This document shows positions 1-12,200 of a stretch of DNA of 64,000 nucleotides, piece by piece; positions within the stretch are counted from its first letter, which is position 1, and each line of letters opens with the position of its first letter. The stretch is taken from NCBI GenBank assembly GCA_009602735.1, contig WELA01012513.1, forward strand, positions 281,578-345,577, written 5' to 3'. Under the pieces are notes generated by a model. The model had not been told where the DNA came from, made no database searches, and saw only the letters and a list, made by a program, of their open reading frames with translations. Source of the DNA: Mesotaenium endlicherianum (Eukaryota; Streptophyta; Zygnematophyceae; Zygnematales; Mesotaeniaceae). The position numbers and the translations under genes were made by a program.

Positions 1-440
1 GCAGAGAGCAGGCAGCAAACAGATGCAAAGCAAGGGGAGAGAAAAGAGCCTCTCGTCAGGCCTATGCCTCACCACCCATCCTGCTAGCCTCCTGCAGCTG
101 CGCAGCCGCAGCCTGCAAGGGCTGGGGCCTACGCAAAAAGGGGGGGAAAGGGGGGGGGGGTTGCATCAGGGGCCACGGGGCCGTGATAGCAGTCCTAGTG
201 CACATATAAACTTGACATCCTGTTGTCTGAAGAGCTTGCATGTACACACTACAACATTGCGCCACAAGTAACCTACCAGGGTAAAGCTGGCTGCTGAGTC
301 CAGCACGGCACAAGGAAAGCCCACCACAAAAAAGTAATGGAGGGAATTTGGGGGAAATGGGGGAGGGGCCCGGGGTGGAAGAGAAAGGGGGGGTGATGAC
401 GACTCTTATTCAACGGAGAGCCCGTGTGGGGGTCGCTCAC

Positions 441-3400
441 CTGCAGCGGCTCGTTCTCCTCGGTGTGGCCGAGCATCTCGTTGATAAGGATCTGGCGGTC
501 CTCGGCGCTGCCAAACTCGAGGCACTTCTCGACGACGTTGCTGGCAAACTTGTGCTGGCTCATCTGCACGATCTGGCCCGCCAGCTTGGTGATGATCTCC
601 TTGCGCTCCAGCGGATTGCCGTGCTCCAGCACGTGCTGCAGCACCCCCCGCCCGCTCCGCCCACAGGGCCAAGGTCGGCGTCAGCCAGCACGCCACACCC
701 CACCCCCCTTTACTGCCTGGTAGCTCTCACCGGCCCCAGTTCAGACCCAGCTCATGTGCTGGTGCTAAACCACTAGTGCTCTCCCTTTACCCTCGGGTGT
801 TCTTATCCACACGTCGGGAGTACAATATATCAACTCTTGCATGGGAAGCAAGTGGGGACAGCCATAGCTCCACTAAAAAGCATCGTGTGGAGGAAACGGC
901 CTAGGGCACAGACACAAGCACTACAAAGCCTTGTCTAATCTAATCATCCTCCTACGAGATACCTTGAAACAACGACGGTGTCAAAACGCTTGCGCCACGT
1001 CATGCACGCACACGCACGCACACAAACACACAGGGCACACGCACACACAGAGGCACCGCAGCGCACCTGCACGACGTAGTTGCCGTACTGGTCCTGCGCG
1101 AGGTTGCAGGTGGAGCGCAGGATCTCGTCCATGATGCCGCGCTGCTTCTGGTCGTCTGTACAATGCTCCAGCACCCTCTGCAACCCCAAATCCCCCCACC
1201 CCCCTCACAACGCACGTCAGTCCCTGCCTGAAACACCGCCGTCTCAGCACTCCCACACTGCCAGCAACACCCTTCTTGCACGCACCGCATCGGACGCACC
1301 AACCTCAAGCAAGAGCTTTAACCACGTCCCACATCCGACACATGCCCCTGGCATGCAGGTCAACAGCCGAAGGGTCGGGGCCACCAAGGTTGCGGGGAGT
1401 CGGGGTCTTTCTATTGCCTGGGATGGGGAGGAGGGAGGAGGGGGGAAGTGGGAGGGGGGAGTCGGGGGCACCTGGATGACGCGGCAGCCGTAGGGGTGCA
1501 TGGAGAGGCCGAGCACTTGGCTATAGAAGCTGGAGATGATGAAGGAGATGCGGGCGGGCGGCACGCACTCGATGCACTTCTGGATGACGTGGTTGCCGTT
1601 CTGGTCGCGCACACAGCGCATGATGTGACCGTCCAGCTCCGCCACCAGCTGCGCCTGCTGGTCCACGTCCACCACCTCCAGCGCCTGCATGCCCCGCCCC
1701 CCACCCCCCACCTCGCCATGCCTCAGTCCTCCGCTGCCTCCTCACCACGCGCACGCGCGGTGTCTCAGTCGCAGACCCTTGCTCTAGTGCAGGCAGGGCT
1801 GGCAGGCTGTACTTGGCGGATTGTTCCCACCTCTCCCTCTCCCTCTCTCTTACACACACAGACCTCTCTCTCAGACACAACACACACACACATACACACA
1901 CAAAAAGCCCCCCAACACTACAACAGAAGACCAGTCCCCTCACTAACAGCTGCGCAAATTCCCTTGGGAGTTTGCAGGCCAGGCCTCTGCCAGAGGTGCC
2001 CACTGAGCAGGTGCCCACGCAGGCAGAGCAGGAGGAAGGCACGCACACGGCAAGGCGCGACCTGACTGACATGGCAGGCAGCCCCGCGTGCGCGCGATGG
2101 CATAGAAAGGGTGCGAGGGGAGTGCCAGGAGGGGAGGAGCCCGACCTTCTGAATGACGCGGCAGCCGTACATCTGGAGGCTGAGGGCGAGCACATGGCCC
2201 AGCAGCTGGTCTGCCAGCTCGCGCCTCTGCTTGGACGTCCCGTGCTCGAAGAACTGCACCCCCAGACACACGGGCGAGGCACGCTCACCGTTATACACGC
2301 TCGCTCGCACGACTGCCGCCCTCAACAAGCTCTCAAGCGATCTTGGAGTGGCGCCACAGACAACCTGGCATGCATGCATGCGACGAAGCAGGCAGGCATG
2401 TCACAACTTGCTAGACTAGCCCGCATGATCGCAGGTCCAGCATCACCGTCTGCTGCGCAGCGCAATACAAGACACCCACGCTTGCACGGACCGGGGAGCA
2501 GATAGAGCAGCAACACCTCACAGCAGAGGACAACCAGCTGAAGTCTGACAGGCACCGTCCCATTCAGCCCAGCAGTAGCTACAGCAGCAGAGGCAGCAGC
2601 AGAGGAAGACAAAGACAAGGCAGGCACGGGCTGACTGAGCGGCAGCAAGGGAAGGGCCCCCAAGGGGAGGAGGGAGGTAAGAGGGGGGNNNNNNNNNNNN
2701 NNNNNNNNNNNNNNNNNNNNNNNNNNNNNNNNNNNNNNNNNNNNNNNNNNNNNNNNNNNNNNNNNNNNNNNNNNNNNNNNNNNNNNNNNNNNNNNNNNNN
2801 NNNNNNNNNNNNNNNNNNNNNNNNNNNNNNNNNNNNNNNNNNNNNNNNNNNNNNNNNNNNNNNNNNNNNNNNNNNNNNNNNNNNNNNNNNNNNNNNNNNN
2901 NNNNNNNNNNNNNNNNNNNNNNNNNNNNNNNNNNNNNNNNNNNNNNNNNNNNNNNNNNNNNNNNNNNNNNNNNNNNNNNNNNNNNNNNNNNNNNNNNNNN
3001 NNNNNNNNNNNNNNNNNNNNNNNNNNNNNNNNNNNNNNNNNNNNNNNNNNNNNNNNNNNNNNNNNNNNNNNNNNNNNNNNNNNNNNNNNNNNNNNNNNNN
3101 NNNNNNNNNNNNNNNNNNNNNNNNNNNNNNNNNNNNNNNNNNNNNNNNNNNNNNNNNNNNNNNNNNNNNNNNNNNNNNNNNNNNNNNNNNNNNNNNNNNN
3201 NNNNNNNNNNNNNNNNNNNNNNNNNNNNNNNNNNNNNNNNNNNNNNNNNNNNNNNNNNNNNNNNNNNNNNNNNNNNNNNNNNNNNNNNNNNNNNNNNNNN
3301 NNNNNNNNNNNNNNNNNNNNNNNNNNNNNNNNNNNNNNNNNNNNNNNNNNNNNNNNNNNNNNNNNNNNNNNNNNNNNNNNNNNNNNNNNNNNNNNGGGGG

Positions 3401-5214
3401 GGGGGGGGGGGGGGGTTTGAGGGAGTACCTTCTGGATGACGTAGTTGCCAAAGACGTCAGTCATGAGATTGAGCGCGCGCGGTAGGACCTCCTTGAACAC
3501 GAGGTCCTTCTCCTCCTCCGCGGCCGTCTCCAGCTTCTGCTGGATGAAGCGGCTGCCGTGCTGGTCCGCGCTGCTTACCCACCCGCCGCCGCCCCCCCAG
3601 CCACCCGCACGCCACGTCAGCTCCGCCAGGGGAGAGAGAGCATACGCCAAGCCAGACCTCCCTAGATCCAAGCCGAGCAAGTGGAAGACCTCCTCTCTAT
3701 CGCGCAAACCTAAGCAGGAGGAAATCCTCTGAGCTGCCGCAGGCTTTGTCAGGAGCGTAGGGGAGTGGGGGGGGGGGAAAGGAGAGAGGGAGGGAAAGAG
3801 GCTGCACGCTTTCAGAGGGAGGCTGACCTGAACTCAACCACGTGGCCAGCAATGTCGCCCAGCTCAAAGCGCTTGGTCTTGTTGTTCTTGAACTCCTCCA
3901 GCAGCGTGGAGCCACGCCCGTCGCCAGAGTCTGCGGCCCCTGCACCTCCTCCTCCTCCACCGCCGCCCCCGCCTCCTCCTCCTCCTCCACTCCCGCCACC
4001 TCCGCCTCCTCCGCCGCCAGCTTCGCTCCCTCTACCCCCCTGCCAGCCGGGATAGTTGGCAGAGCCGTGCATGGCTGCTGACCTGGCGGATGCGGAGAGG
4101 TTCCTGAGCGCCCTCTCGTCCCTAGCAGCGGCTCTGGTGCCGTTGGCAATGGGCGCCATGCCTCCCCCGATGGCAGGGCCCAGGCCTCCCATGCTGGCCG
4201 GCGAGGCCGGGGGAGGGGGGCCTGGGTAGGGCATGGAGTTGCCGAGGCCTCCCCCAGGAGGACTGCCGTAGTACCCGGGGCTCATGCTCCCGTTGCCCGA
4301 GCCAGCCATGGAGTTCTTGCCACCTGGCACCCCGACAGGGCCGCTACGGGCATAGCCGCCGCCCTTGGGGTCTCCGCCCCCGCCGCCGTAATTGAGGGAT
4401 GACATCATGCCGCCCGCCCCCTTCGGCATGTCGAGGAGGTCGCCATGCTGGTGCTGGTGCTGGTGCAGGTGCTGGTGCTGCCCCCCCCCCTGCACCCCCA
4501 AATAGCTCCTCAGCACGTTGAACTCCCCCATGCCCCTGCCCTCCTCAGCGGCCCTCTGCAGGTAGTTCAGGAAGGCCGGGTCCGCTCCCGAGGGCACCTG
4601 GCCGCCGCCTCCACCTCCGCCTCCTCCGTTGTTCACGCCAAGCTGCTTGTACATGGGATGGTGCTGCATGCCGATGCCGACAGTGCCGCTGCCCCCACCA
4701 GTGCCGTTGCCCTGCGGCCCCCCGGGGGGAGCGGTGCGCGCCCCCAGCCCTGCGGCAGCAGCAGCAGCGGCAGCGGCGGCGGCGCCGTCAAACCCTAGGG
4801 GCAGGCCCTGGGGAGGGTACGCGCCCATCATGGGGGCCAGCATTGCGGGATTGATGGGGTAGCCGCCCATTCCAAGAGCGGCGTACTGCGGGCCGTACAT
4901 AGCGGCAGCGGCAGCCGCCTGCATATTCTGCATGAAGGGGTTGCCAGCCATGGAGTACATGGCAGCCGCAGCCGCCGCATACATGTTGGGGGAGGCGCCT
5001 GCGGCGGCAGCCGCCGCGGCCGCCGCTGCTGCCGCCGCTGCCTGTTGCTGGGCCTGCAGCTGCTGGGGAGTGATGCCAGCTGAGGAGCCTGGCACCTGGG
5101 GGGGGGAGCCCACGAGCGAGCCTCCTCCTCCCCCACCGTAACGGTGCTGGTTGCTGCCGCCACCTCCTCCAGATGAGCTTCCGCCTCTATAGCCGCTGTG
5201 CTCCAGCCCAGAGA

Positions 5215-5247
<33 letters not shown>

Positions 5248-7556
5248 GGTGGTGGTTCTGGTGGTGCAGGTGCTGGTGCTGGTGAGAATGCTGCTGCTGC
5301 TGCTGCTGGTGGTGGTGGCTGTTCCCACTCTGCAAGTGAGCATGGGCGTGGGAGGACACTCTCTGCTGCTGCTGCTGCCTCTGTTGCTGCTGTTGCTGCT
5401 GCTGTTGCTGCTGTTGCTGCTGTTGCTGAGCAACCAGACGCAGGTGCTGCTCCACATGATGCTGCTCCTGCTGGCGCTGCTGATGAGCGTTAATCTGCTC
5501 GTGGATGTCCTGCACTGACGTGCCCACATCTAGCGGCATATGGAGATTCTGCAGGGCTGCTGCCAGCTCAGAGGTGGCAGTCAGTGAGCTGGCGGACATG
5601 CTGCGTCTCTCCAGCCTCTCCACCAGTCCCTGCGTGGTCCCCCCCACATGCTGGCCCACGATACCGGGACTGGCCGCTCGATTGGTCCCCAGGGAGGCGT
5701 GAGGGGAGGCAATCCGGGTGCCAGAGGGACTGCCGAAGCCTCCGGATGGATCAACAACATTGACGCTCGCCTGCTGCTGTTGCTGCTGCTGCTGGGCGAC
5801 CGACTCGAGGCTGCCAGGTGGCGGCGTGAGCGAGCGGTGGCGCTGGTGCGCAGCCCCTCCCGGGGGTGGCGTCCTGGACCTGGGCTGCCCTAGGCTGGAA
5901 TGCAAAGCGTTGTTGATGAGGGCCGTGGTGTTGGTGAGGTCAGCGGCGCTCATGACCTCGCGCAGGTGGCTCAGCTGCGCATCCACGGGGTCGCCGCCCG
6001 CCCCCTCCTCTCCTCCTGCTCGACTGGGAGCTCGCGACAGGGTGTACACTGGCGAAGGCGTGCGCGGAAAGTCCTCCTGCTCCAATTAACACAAGAAGAT
6101 TAGAAGTCACACACACACACACACACACACAGTCAACCACGCACAGCAGACAGACTCAAGCGCCACAGCATTCACCTCCAAGTTCAACCCCCAAGCTTGG
6201 GTTGAGGAGCACAGAGGTCGCAGGTGAAAGAAAAAATCATAAAAGAGATGCATACAAAAGCAGCAAGGACAGTACCAGTGTAGCCCATCAGATCAGTCCA
6301 GACCTTTCCTCACAGTTATCAAACCCTATTCTGCAGCAAAGCAAACTGTTCAACCATAAAAATTAAAGGTGGACAAAAACCAGCTGTGCCAGCTGGCTAT
6401 CTCACCCTCCTACCTCAGCGTATTGGACAAATTTATCAAAGTGTCGTGCTGTTCCCATAGATAATGTAATAATGGGGTGTAGACCCTTGCTTTTTGTGGT
6501 CCATTAAAGAGAAGAGTTTCTCACTTGTCTTGTGAGCACACGGCTTGACATTAGCCAGGTGGCAACATGGGCACGGATATGCAAATACATACTCAAGTAC
6601 TGATGTGTTTACAGGTGCACGACAACTTCAGATAAACCCCTTGCCTTTCACCTCCAGCTTACAAAAGAACATACCAAGACAAAGTCACCTCATGGACATA
6701 CAGATACTACGCATGTAGAACATCACAATGCGACCATACACTGAGAAAGCAGCAACCCTCTCCATCATGACAATAAGAGGCAGAAATCTTTCACCTGTAT
6801 AAGATCAACTAAACTCTTTGGCCGGGCACTGAGACCAAGAGCCGTGAGGCCAATCAGACCATCACCTCGTTCCCCTGACCAGTCACCAACGCTTCCTCTG
6901 CGTGGCCCCATAGATGGTACCACATCTTCATCCTCACCCTCAAACTCTTCCTTGTGAGTTGGTAGCACAGGTTGCGCAGAAAACAGAGACTTGTTGCTGT
7001 GGCTGTCGTCAACAGACCGGAACCTGCGCGAATCGTCAAATGCAGCTAGACCACCACTTGCAGCTCCCGACTGCAAACGCTGGGCAAGGCGCCAGTTCTC
7101 CAATGTGATAAGAGGAGGTGGAAGCCCAGGATTCAAATTGATGTGAGAGTAGTAGTACGCAAGATATGCCGGATCAGCTCGAAGCTCTTGCTCACTTTCA
7201 TGCTTCTCTAAATCTGATAAGTCTCTGCCATCAAGGGCCAGACCAACCCTACCCTGACCAGACAGATGTGAACGAGGACTGGAAGGGCGATGACCAAAGA
7301 GACCGCCAACTGCAGCAAGCGACCCTTCAACAGAGGGTGGTGCACTTCCACTTCGCTGAGGTACATCATTCCCTGTTGGTAGAAAATCGTAACGAGATCT
7401 TCCCCGGAGCAACATATTAATCTCGTGAGCAACCTCTTCAGGACCCGCTGAATCCGGAACCCTTCCAAAGTCCTCTCCCTGACCCATGGCACCCCTAACT
7501 CCCCCATTGCTCAGCATGTGTGCTGGGCTGGGAGACCTTACTTGAGCTGCACTCAT
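441..7556 (-). CDS. PUM: Pumilio-family RNA-binding protein, 3' end off the window
   Basis: Cytoplasmic translational repressor/mRNA-decay factor that binds 3' UTRs. Seven exons are visible with GT-AG borders: 6795-7556, 3828-6076, 3429-3570, 2146-2253, 1472-1684, 1067-1177 and 441-635. Exon 1 has the plant Pumilio N-terminal block ([13 protein letters not shown], then [16 protein letters not shown] and [17 protein letters not shown]). Its end, SLVDLIQ, joins [11 protein letters not shown] of exon 2 as in land-plant Pumilios. Exon 2 is a long disordered region with poly-Q, poly-A, poly-H and poly-G runs. PUF repeats 1-7 follow, with base-contact triplets SRQ, NYQ, CRQ, NHQ, CRQ, NYQ and SNE, so repeat 8 lies beyond base 1. 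By the known PUF code this reads a UGUA-type element. The first ATG in frame is 7556, but a further upstream exon cannot be excluded. The intron between exons 3 and 4 holds the N gap. Confidence 0.93.
2689..3395. other. Assembly gap (707 N)
   Basis: A run of N inside the Pumilio intron between exons 3 and 4. Its right edge abuts a 20-base G homopolymer (3396-3415) and its left edge a short G run, so the gap probably marks a homopolymer the sequencing could not cross. Both flanking exons join in frame without it. Confidence 0.99.
5217..5430 (-). repeat. CAG/CAA trinucleotide tracts encoding polyglutamine
   Basis: Several CTG/TTG runs on the plus strand read as glutamine runs in Pumilio exon 2. 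The longest covers about 5386-5430 and mixes CAA with CAG, interspersed with histidine-rich pieces. Alanine runs (about 4745-4780 and 4999-5043) and glycine runs (about 3945-4015) lie in the same exon. Such tracts are normally length-polymorphic. Confidence 0.9.
6109..6131. repeat. (AC)n microsatellite
   Basis: An uninterrupted CA dinucleotide run in the Pumilio intron, about 30 bases upstream (in gene sense) of the exon-2 acceptor at 6077. Similar short CA/GT-rich stretches occur in the introns near 1005-1050 and 1850-1900. Confidence 0.95.
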
Positions 7557-9224
7557 TCTGTTCTTCAGCACATAATATCTGCTCACAAAGGTGTCACCCT
7601 TTTCAGTATACCATCTGCATTTGGACTTTTAGCAAAATTGCAGTCAGGGTCACAAGCTCATTGAAATAAATCAGACGAAAGCATTACAATGACTAGCATC
7701 CATGCCGCAAAAATCGGACGAATTTCAGTTAGAGAAGTAGTACATCGTTAGTCTGACTCATACAAGCGGGTACTGGGGCCGCCCCATGTCTCGCCTATTG
7801 CTTTCTTATGGAACTCTATTACGGAGGCTGCTATTCTTGCAAGCACCCTCGAGCTAGCTAGGCTCACTGTGCCTCTCGATCGCTACCTGTGACCCAAGCC
7901 TGCCTCACCCTTGGTCACCCTCACCAAATCGCTATAATGACGCCGACAGGCATCCAAGACTAGCCGGCACGTTAGTACTGCCATGCTCACCGTCTACAGC
8001 AACAACCATGGTCATCCTATGCAATCTCATGCATCACTGGACAACTTTTCCAAAGATGAGGCTTGGACGAGGCTATTTCCCCAGCGGTGAAGCAACTGGT
8101 CCCCTGTGGTCCCCAGCTGGCCCTGCAGCTGTTGGTGTCGACGGCCACGTAAAGAAGATCAACGTGCAGGGCTGAACTAACCGGCCATCAAAATACATTA
8201 AGGCGGGGATTTCATGGTCGGCTTAAGGCAACTACCAACGTTGGTTCCTTCCAACGTGGCTTACCTAGACAGGACAGTGCGAGTCGCCCTGCAGCACTCG
8301 GGAATCTGGAGTTTGCATGGATCTGATGGAATGTCAATACCTGCAAACCCTGAACCCGGTTCGTGCACATTGTGGCTGGCACTTCCGTTGTTGTCCTTCC
8401 ACGCGTCCGGAGTCCAAGCTTTGTGCCGAGACTGAACTCGTGAATGCTTCGAGACACATTGAAGGTGCTTCAAGACTATCACTGCGCAAAAGTACGCTTA
8501 TAGGTTGCTGTCGATTCAAACATGTAATGCTGGAAGAGGACTCCAAAGTCCGATGATTGATAGTACGCTATCAATGCAAACTGTCATGCTGAAAGAGGAT
8601 CCATAGTCCAATGGTATGTTCAAGACTATTCACCTCCGATCCAGCAAGTCCGATCGCGCTCTGCCACCATATTATCCAGTTATTGGCCTAAGAGCTGCGA
8701 TGAGGAAGATGACAACTTCCTGATTTCGACAAATAGGGTCTCTGATTGGCTGCAAGAAACGGTTTGGCAACAGTTTTTTTTATTTTTAATGATGAGTTGA
8801 ATTCATGAGTGTCTTGCCTAGACAATTAAGGAAGTCCATGTGATTTGGCATCTTAATAACTGCAGGATACTAGCAAGCCTGTCTATGGATGCTATTTACC
8901 TTCCCTGATACTAACTCCAATTGCATATGCATACTGCTCATGTAGTGTTCAAAACTTGCAAGGATCTTAGATTCAAGAATACAGTGGCAGCGTTCTGCTG
9001 CAATGACACATGCGCATGGCGAGTTTGATGGACAAGAGTTGCCCCATAGTTCTGACAGCAATTTTGGCCAAAGCCAGAGTACAAGAGACAAAGACGAATA
9101 CTTTACAAGGTGCAGAAGGAGTTGCACCTCAAGCAATCAATAACAGTGCAAAATCCCGAGACTGCAAGCTATCATAATTGCAATGTAACTAGCTCCGCAA
9201 GTGCTTTTCACCAATTGCTACACC
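7557..9224. other. Intergenic: upstream of Pumilio, downstream of invertase
   Basis: It should hold the Pumilio 5' UTR/promoter and the invertase 3' UTR. Several short open frames around 8210-8560 overlap on both strands with no family resemblance. I see no RNA gene or repeat that I can support here. Confidence 0.6.
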
Positions 9225-12200
9225 TCAGTACTTCCACGAAGCAGATCTGGTGAGAGTGGGCTGCAGCTTCCTCTTCTCTGGGTCCATGCTCATCATGCCC
9301 AGGTGGGACGGATCCTCCAGCATCATTTTTGCCACGAGGTACCCAGCAATCGACCAAGTCTGCAATCTACGGGCTTGCTTGCCTACATAACGGCCAAGCT
9401 TGCCGTCGTAGTACTCTGGCCACTGATCCTTGCCGAGCCGCTTTTCTGCTAACTCAATGGCTCGTCGTGCAATCTGAGGGCGCCCAACTTTGATGCAAGC
9501 TGCCGTCAACATCCATAAGAGTACTGCAAACGTGAAAGACGCATGACATTTAGTCAGCTGTGAGATTCAGTAGTAGTCTACTGCTACAGTGGGGGTCAGC
9601 AATATTTGCACTGCCATCACATGGTTCTGAAGTGTAAAAATATGTGTCACCTCAGACCATCCTGAAAGTACCAGGGACATGCTATTGCCAACACAACTTT
9701 ACACCTCATGATGGTGCACATTAAAGGGCCTGGTTTTAGCACTCCTACGACTACCAAGTACTTGAAAAGCTTGGACAAGCCTTTAAGTAGCAGAATTCTT
9801 AGGCACCATAACCTGACATTATTGCAGACTTGGCAGCAGGATGGTGGTCGACGGTGACGGGGGAGTGAGAAGTTGCTACTGACCAGGCCAAGAGCCACCG
9901 TTGTGGTAGCTCCACCTTGTGTTCTTGGGATCGCAACCTGTTGTAATCCGCCACTCATGATTCTCGAGCGCAGGGTACGCAACTTTGATGGGCATCTCAC
10001 CAACAAGCTCATCCCAGCGCTCCTCAAACAGGTCCATGATGGCTGAAGCTTGCTCTGGTGTTGCCAGCGACGACAAAATTGCCATGCAGTTGCCGATAGC
10101 AAACCATCTGCCACCATAGAAGTCCCCATATTCGTGAGCCCATAAAAGCACTTGGACATAGGCAACAGTGACAACCACGCCACCTCTGCTAGAACCCTAC
10201 CTTCCTAGTTTCTCACGTGTTGAGAACCAGAACCATTGAATATCAAAAATATTTGTAACTTCACTTGCTACAACGTTATCATGGAGTAATAAAAGGCCTC
10301 CAAGATGTGGGGAATTCAAGTAGCTTGAATACCTTGCATGATGTTTCCCGCACAATAAGGCAATGAAGTTGCGATAGAGTCTAATGCTGTCCAGAAGCAA
10401 CTCCAGCAAGTCTTGGCAAGACAGGTAAGACAGGATTAATGAGCTATCAGTAGTCAAACTGACCTGAAATCCATGCGAGCGGGGCTGACATTGCCAATGA
10501 AATATCCGCCGCGCATGGGCAGGAAGTCAAACACCCAGTCGGGGATAGAATCTGGATGCACGTTGAACTTGTTGACAGCTGTGTGCGAGTATTCCTCTGT
10601 CTTATAACGATATATGTTATTTAGCTGCTCATGGTCAAGCCTGCATCATGGATAAAAGACCACAAATCACATTCCAGATCTTACAGAATGGCGGTCCTGG
10701 CACAGTCAACCAGCAACAGGACATGATGAGTGACCGGTGAAGCTTCTGCTCACCAGAAATACTCGCGCATGTGGAATGCGAGCGCAAGCAATCGCTTGTC
10801 AATGCGTTCCATGAGTTCCTTGCCCCCATGCTCAGGCTTCAGCATGATGCGTGCCGCCCTTAGTGCCATATAAAACAGAGATTGGATCTCTAAAGGATAC
10901 CCATATATTCCCTGCAAGAGGCAAACGTTGCTGACAGTGAGGAAAGTACAATCCCAGCAAAATTGGGCTCAGGCCAACTTTCACGTCACATGAGATTATC
11001 TTGCTAAACTGATGGCATGGTGACTTGCAAGAACAACAGGCAAGCAGAGTGCAAAAATGCAGGTTCAAGCAGAGGAACATTAGCGTCACAAACTCTTATG
11101 GTATTTGCATTATTTTGAAACCCATGCCCAGCAATCTGTATAACCATGAATTTAACCGAGTTGCTGGATGCTCAATGACGTGACTGCATTTCCCCGTGTC
11201 TGAAGAAGACTGTCAGCAAACGTTAACTGATTTGCAGTAGCAACCACTAAAATTAAGGGGATCAAAAACAATGCCAAAACAAACCCTCAAGAGACACGGC
11301 TTGACCAGAACTTGCTCGGCCAGCATGTAAAAGTAGGGGCTTCATATGTAAGCAAACCTAAATTGAATGACAGGCTTCAAACAGGCAAAGTGCTACCTCA
11401 TTCCACAGCACACGGAGATACCACTATGATGGCCGGATTTGACAGTGTCATCCATATTCTAAGTCGTCTTGCACAATGAAAGCTAATTAAAACCCCTTCT
11501 AGGGCACGTATGGCCGCGACTGACCACCAAGTGCACGAAATCAATAAAATGTTGTTGGATCGAATGTGTATCGATGACCACGCCAGCAGCAAGGTCCTCA
11601 CTACAGGAAACCACGATAGCAGAAATAGAAAGACAGCTGACTGAGAGGCCACAAGGCCTGTCCCTCAAAAAGTTCCTCTTTCTGCAGTGCAAACGCCTGC
11701 TATACTTCTCCCCTTTTTCTATTTTCCAAAGAAAAGTATCATGCCTTTGATTGCACCTGTTGTACTATCCCATGAAATCCCGGCTACCTTTCGCACCTTG
11801 CTGTGCAAGAATACGGCACATTTAATTCTTACATGATCCAGAACCTCCATCTTATTCTAGCTAGATTCTGAGAATAATTCCCATCTTCAAAGTTTGAGGC
11901 AAGCAATGAAGTCATCACACTGCAAATGTCATCGTGTAGAACAAAGTTCACCGAGGCTCAACAACGTGAAAAAAGGCAAGCGTTTTGCTTACCATGCGGC
12001 GATCAATCATAGAGCAGCCATCAGCACAGAGGAGGGTGGGAAAGGTGTCGAAGCCATCAGACAAGCACAGCTGCAGAATAAGCCTCATTCCTCGTTGACA
12101 GTCGGGTGTGTCAGCTAGGGACTGGTCCCCTGCAATTGCAACAATGGTACAGAAAAAGATGAGCCAGCGGGAGGTAGCCGATATAAAGTTGAACACACAT

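Noticed and set aside
5198-5518. Long open frames on the plus strand opposite Pumilio exon 2 (Leu/Ala-rich)
   Set aside because: They are the complement of CAG repeats, which are open in all frames. No family resemblance.
8212-8556. Overlapping short frames on both strands between Pumilio and invertase
   Set aside because: No homology, no splice context, no start context that I can support. Likely chance.
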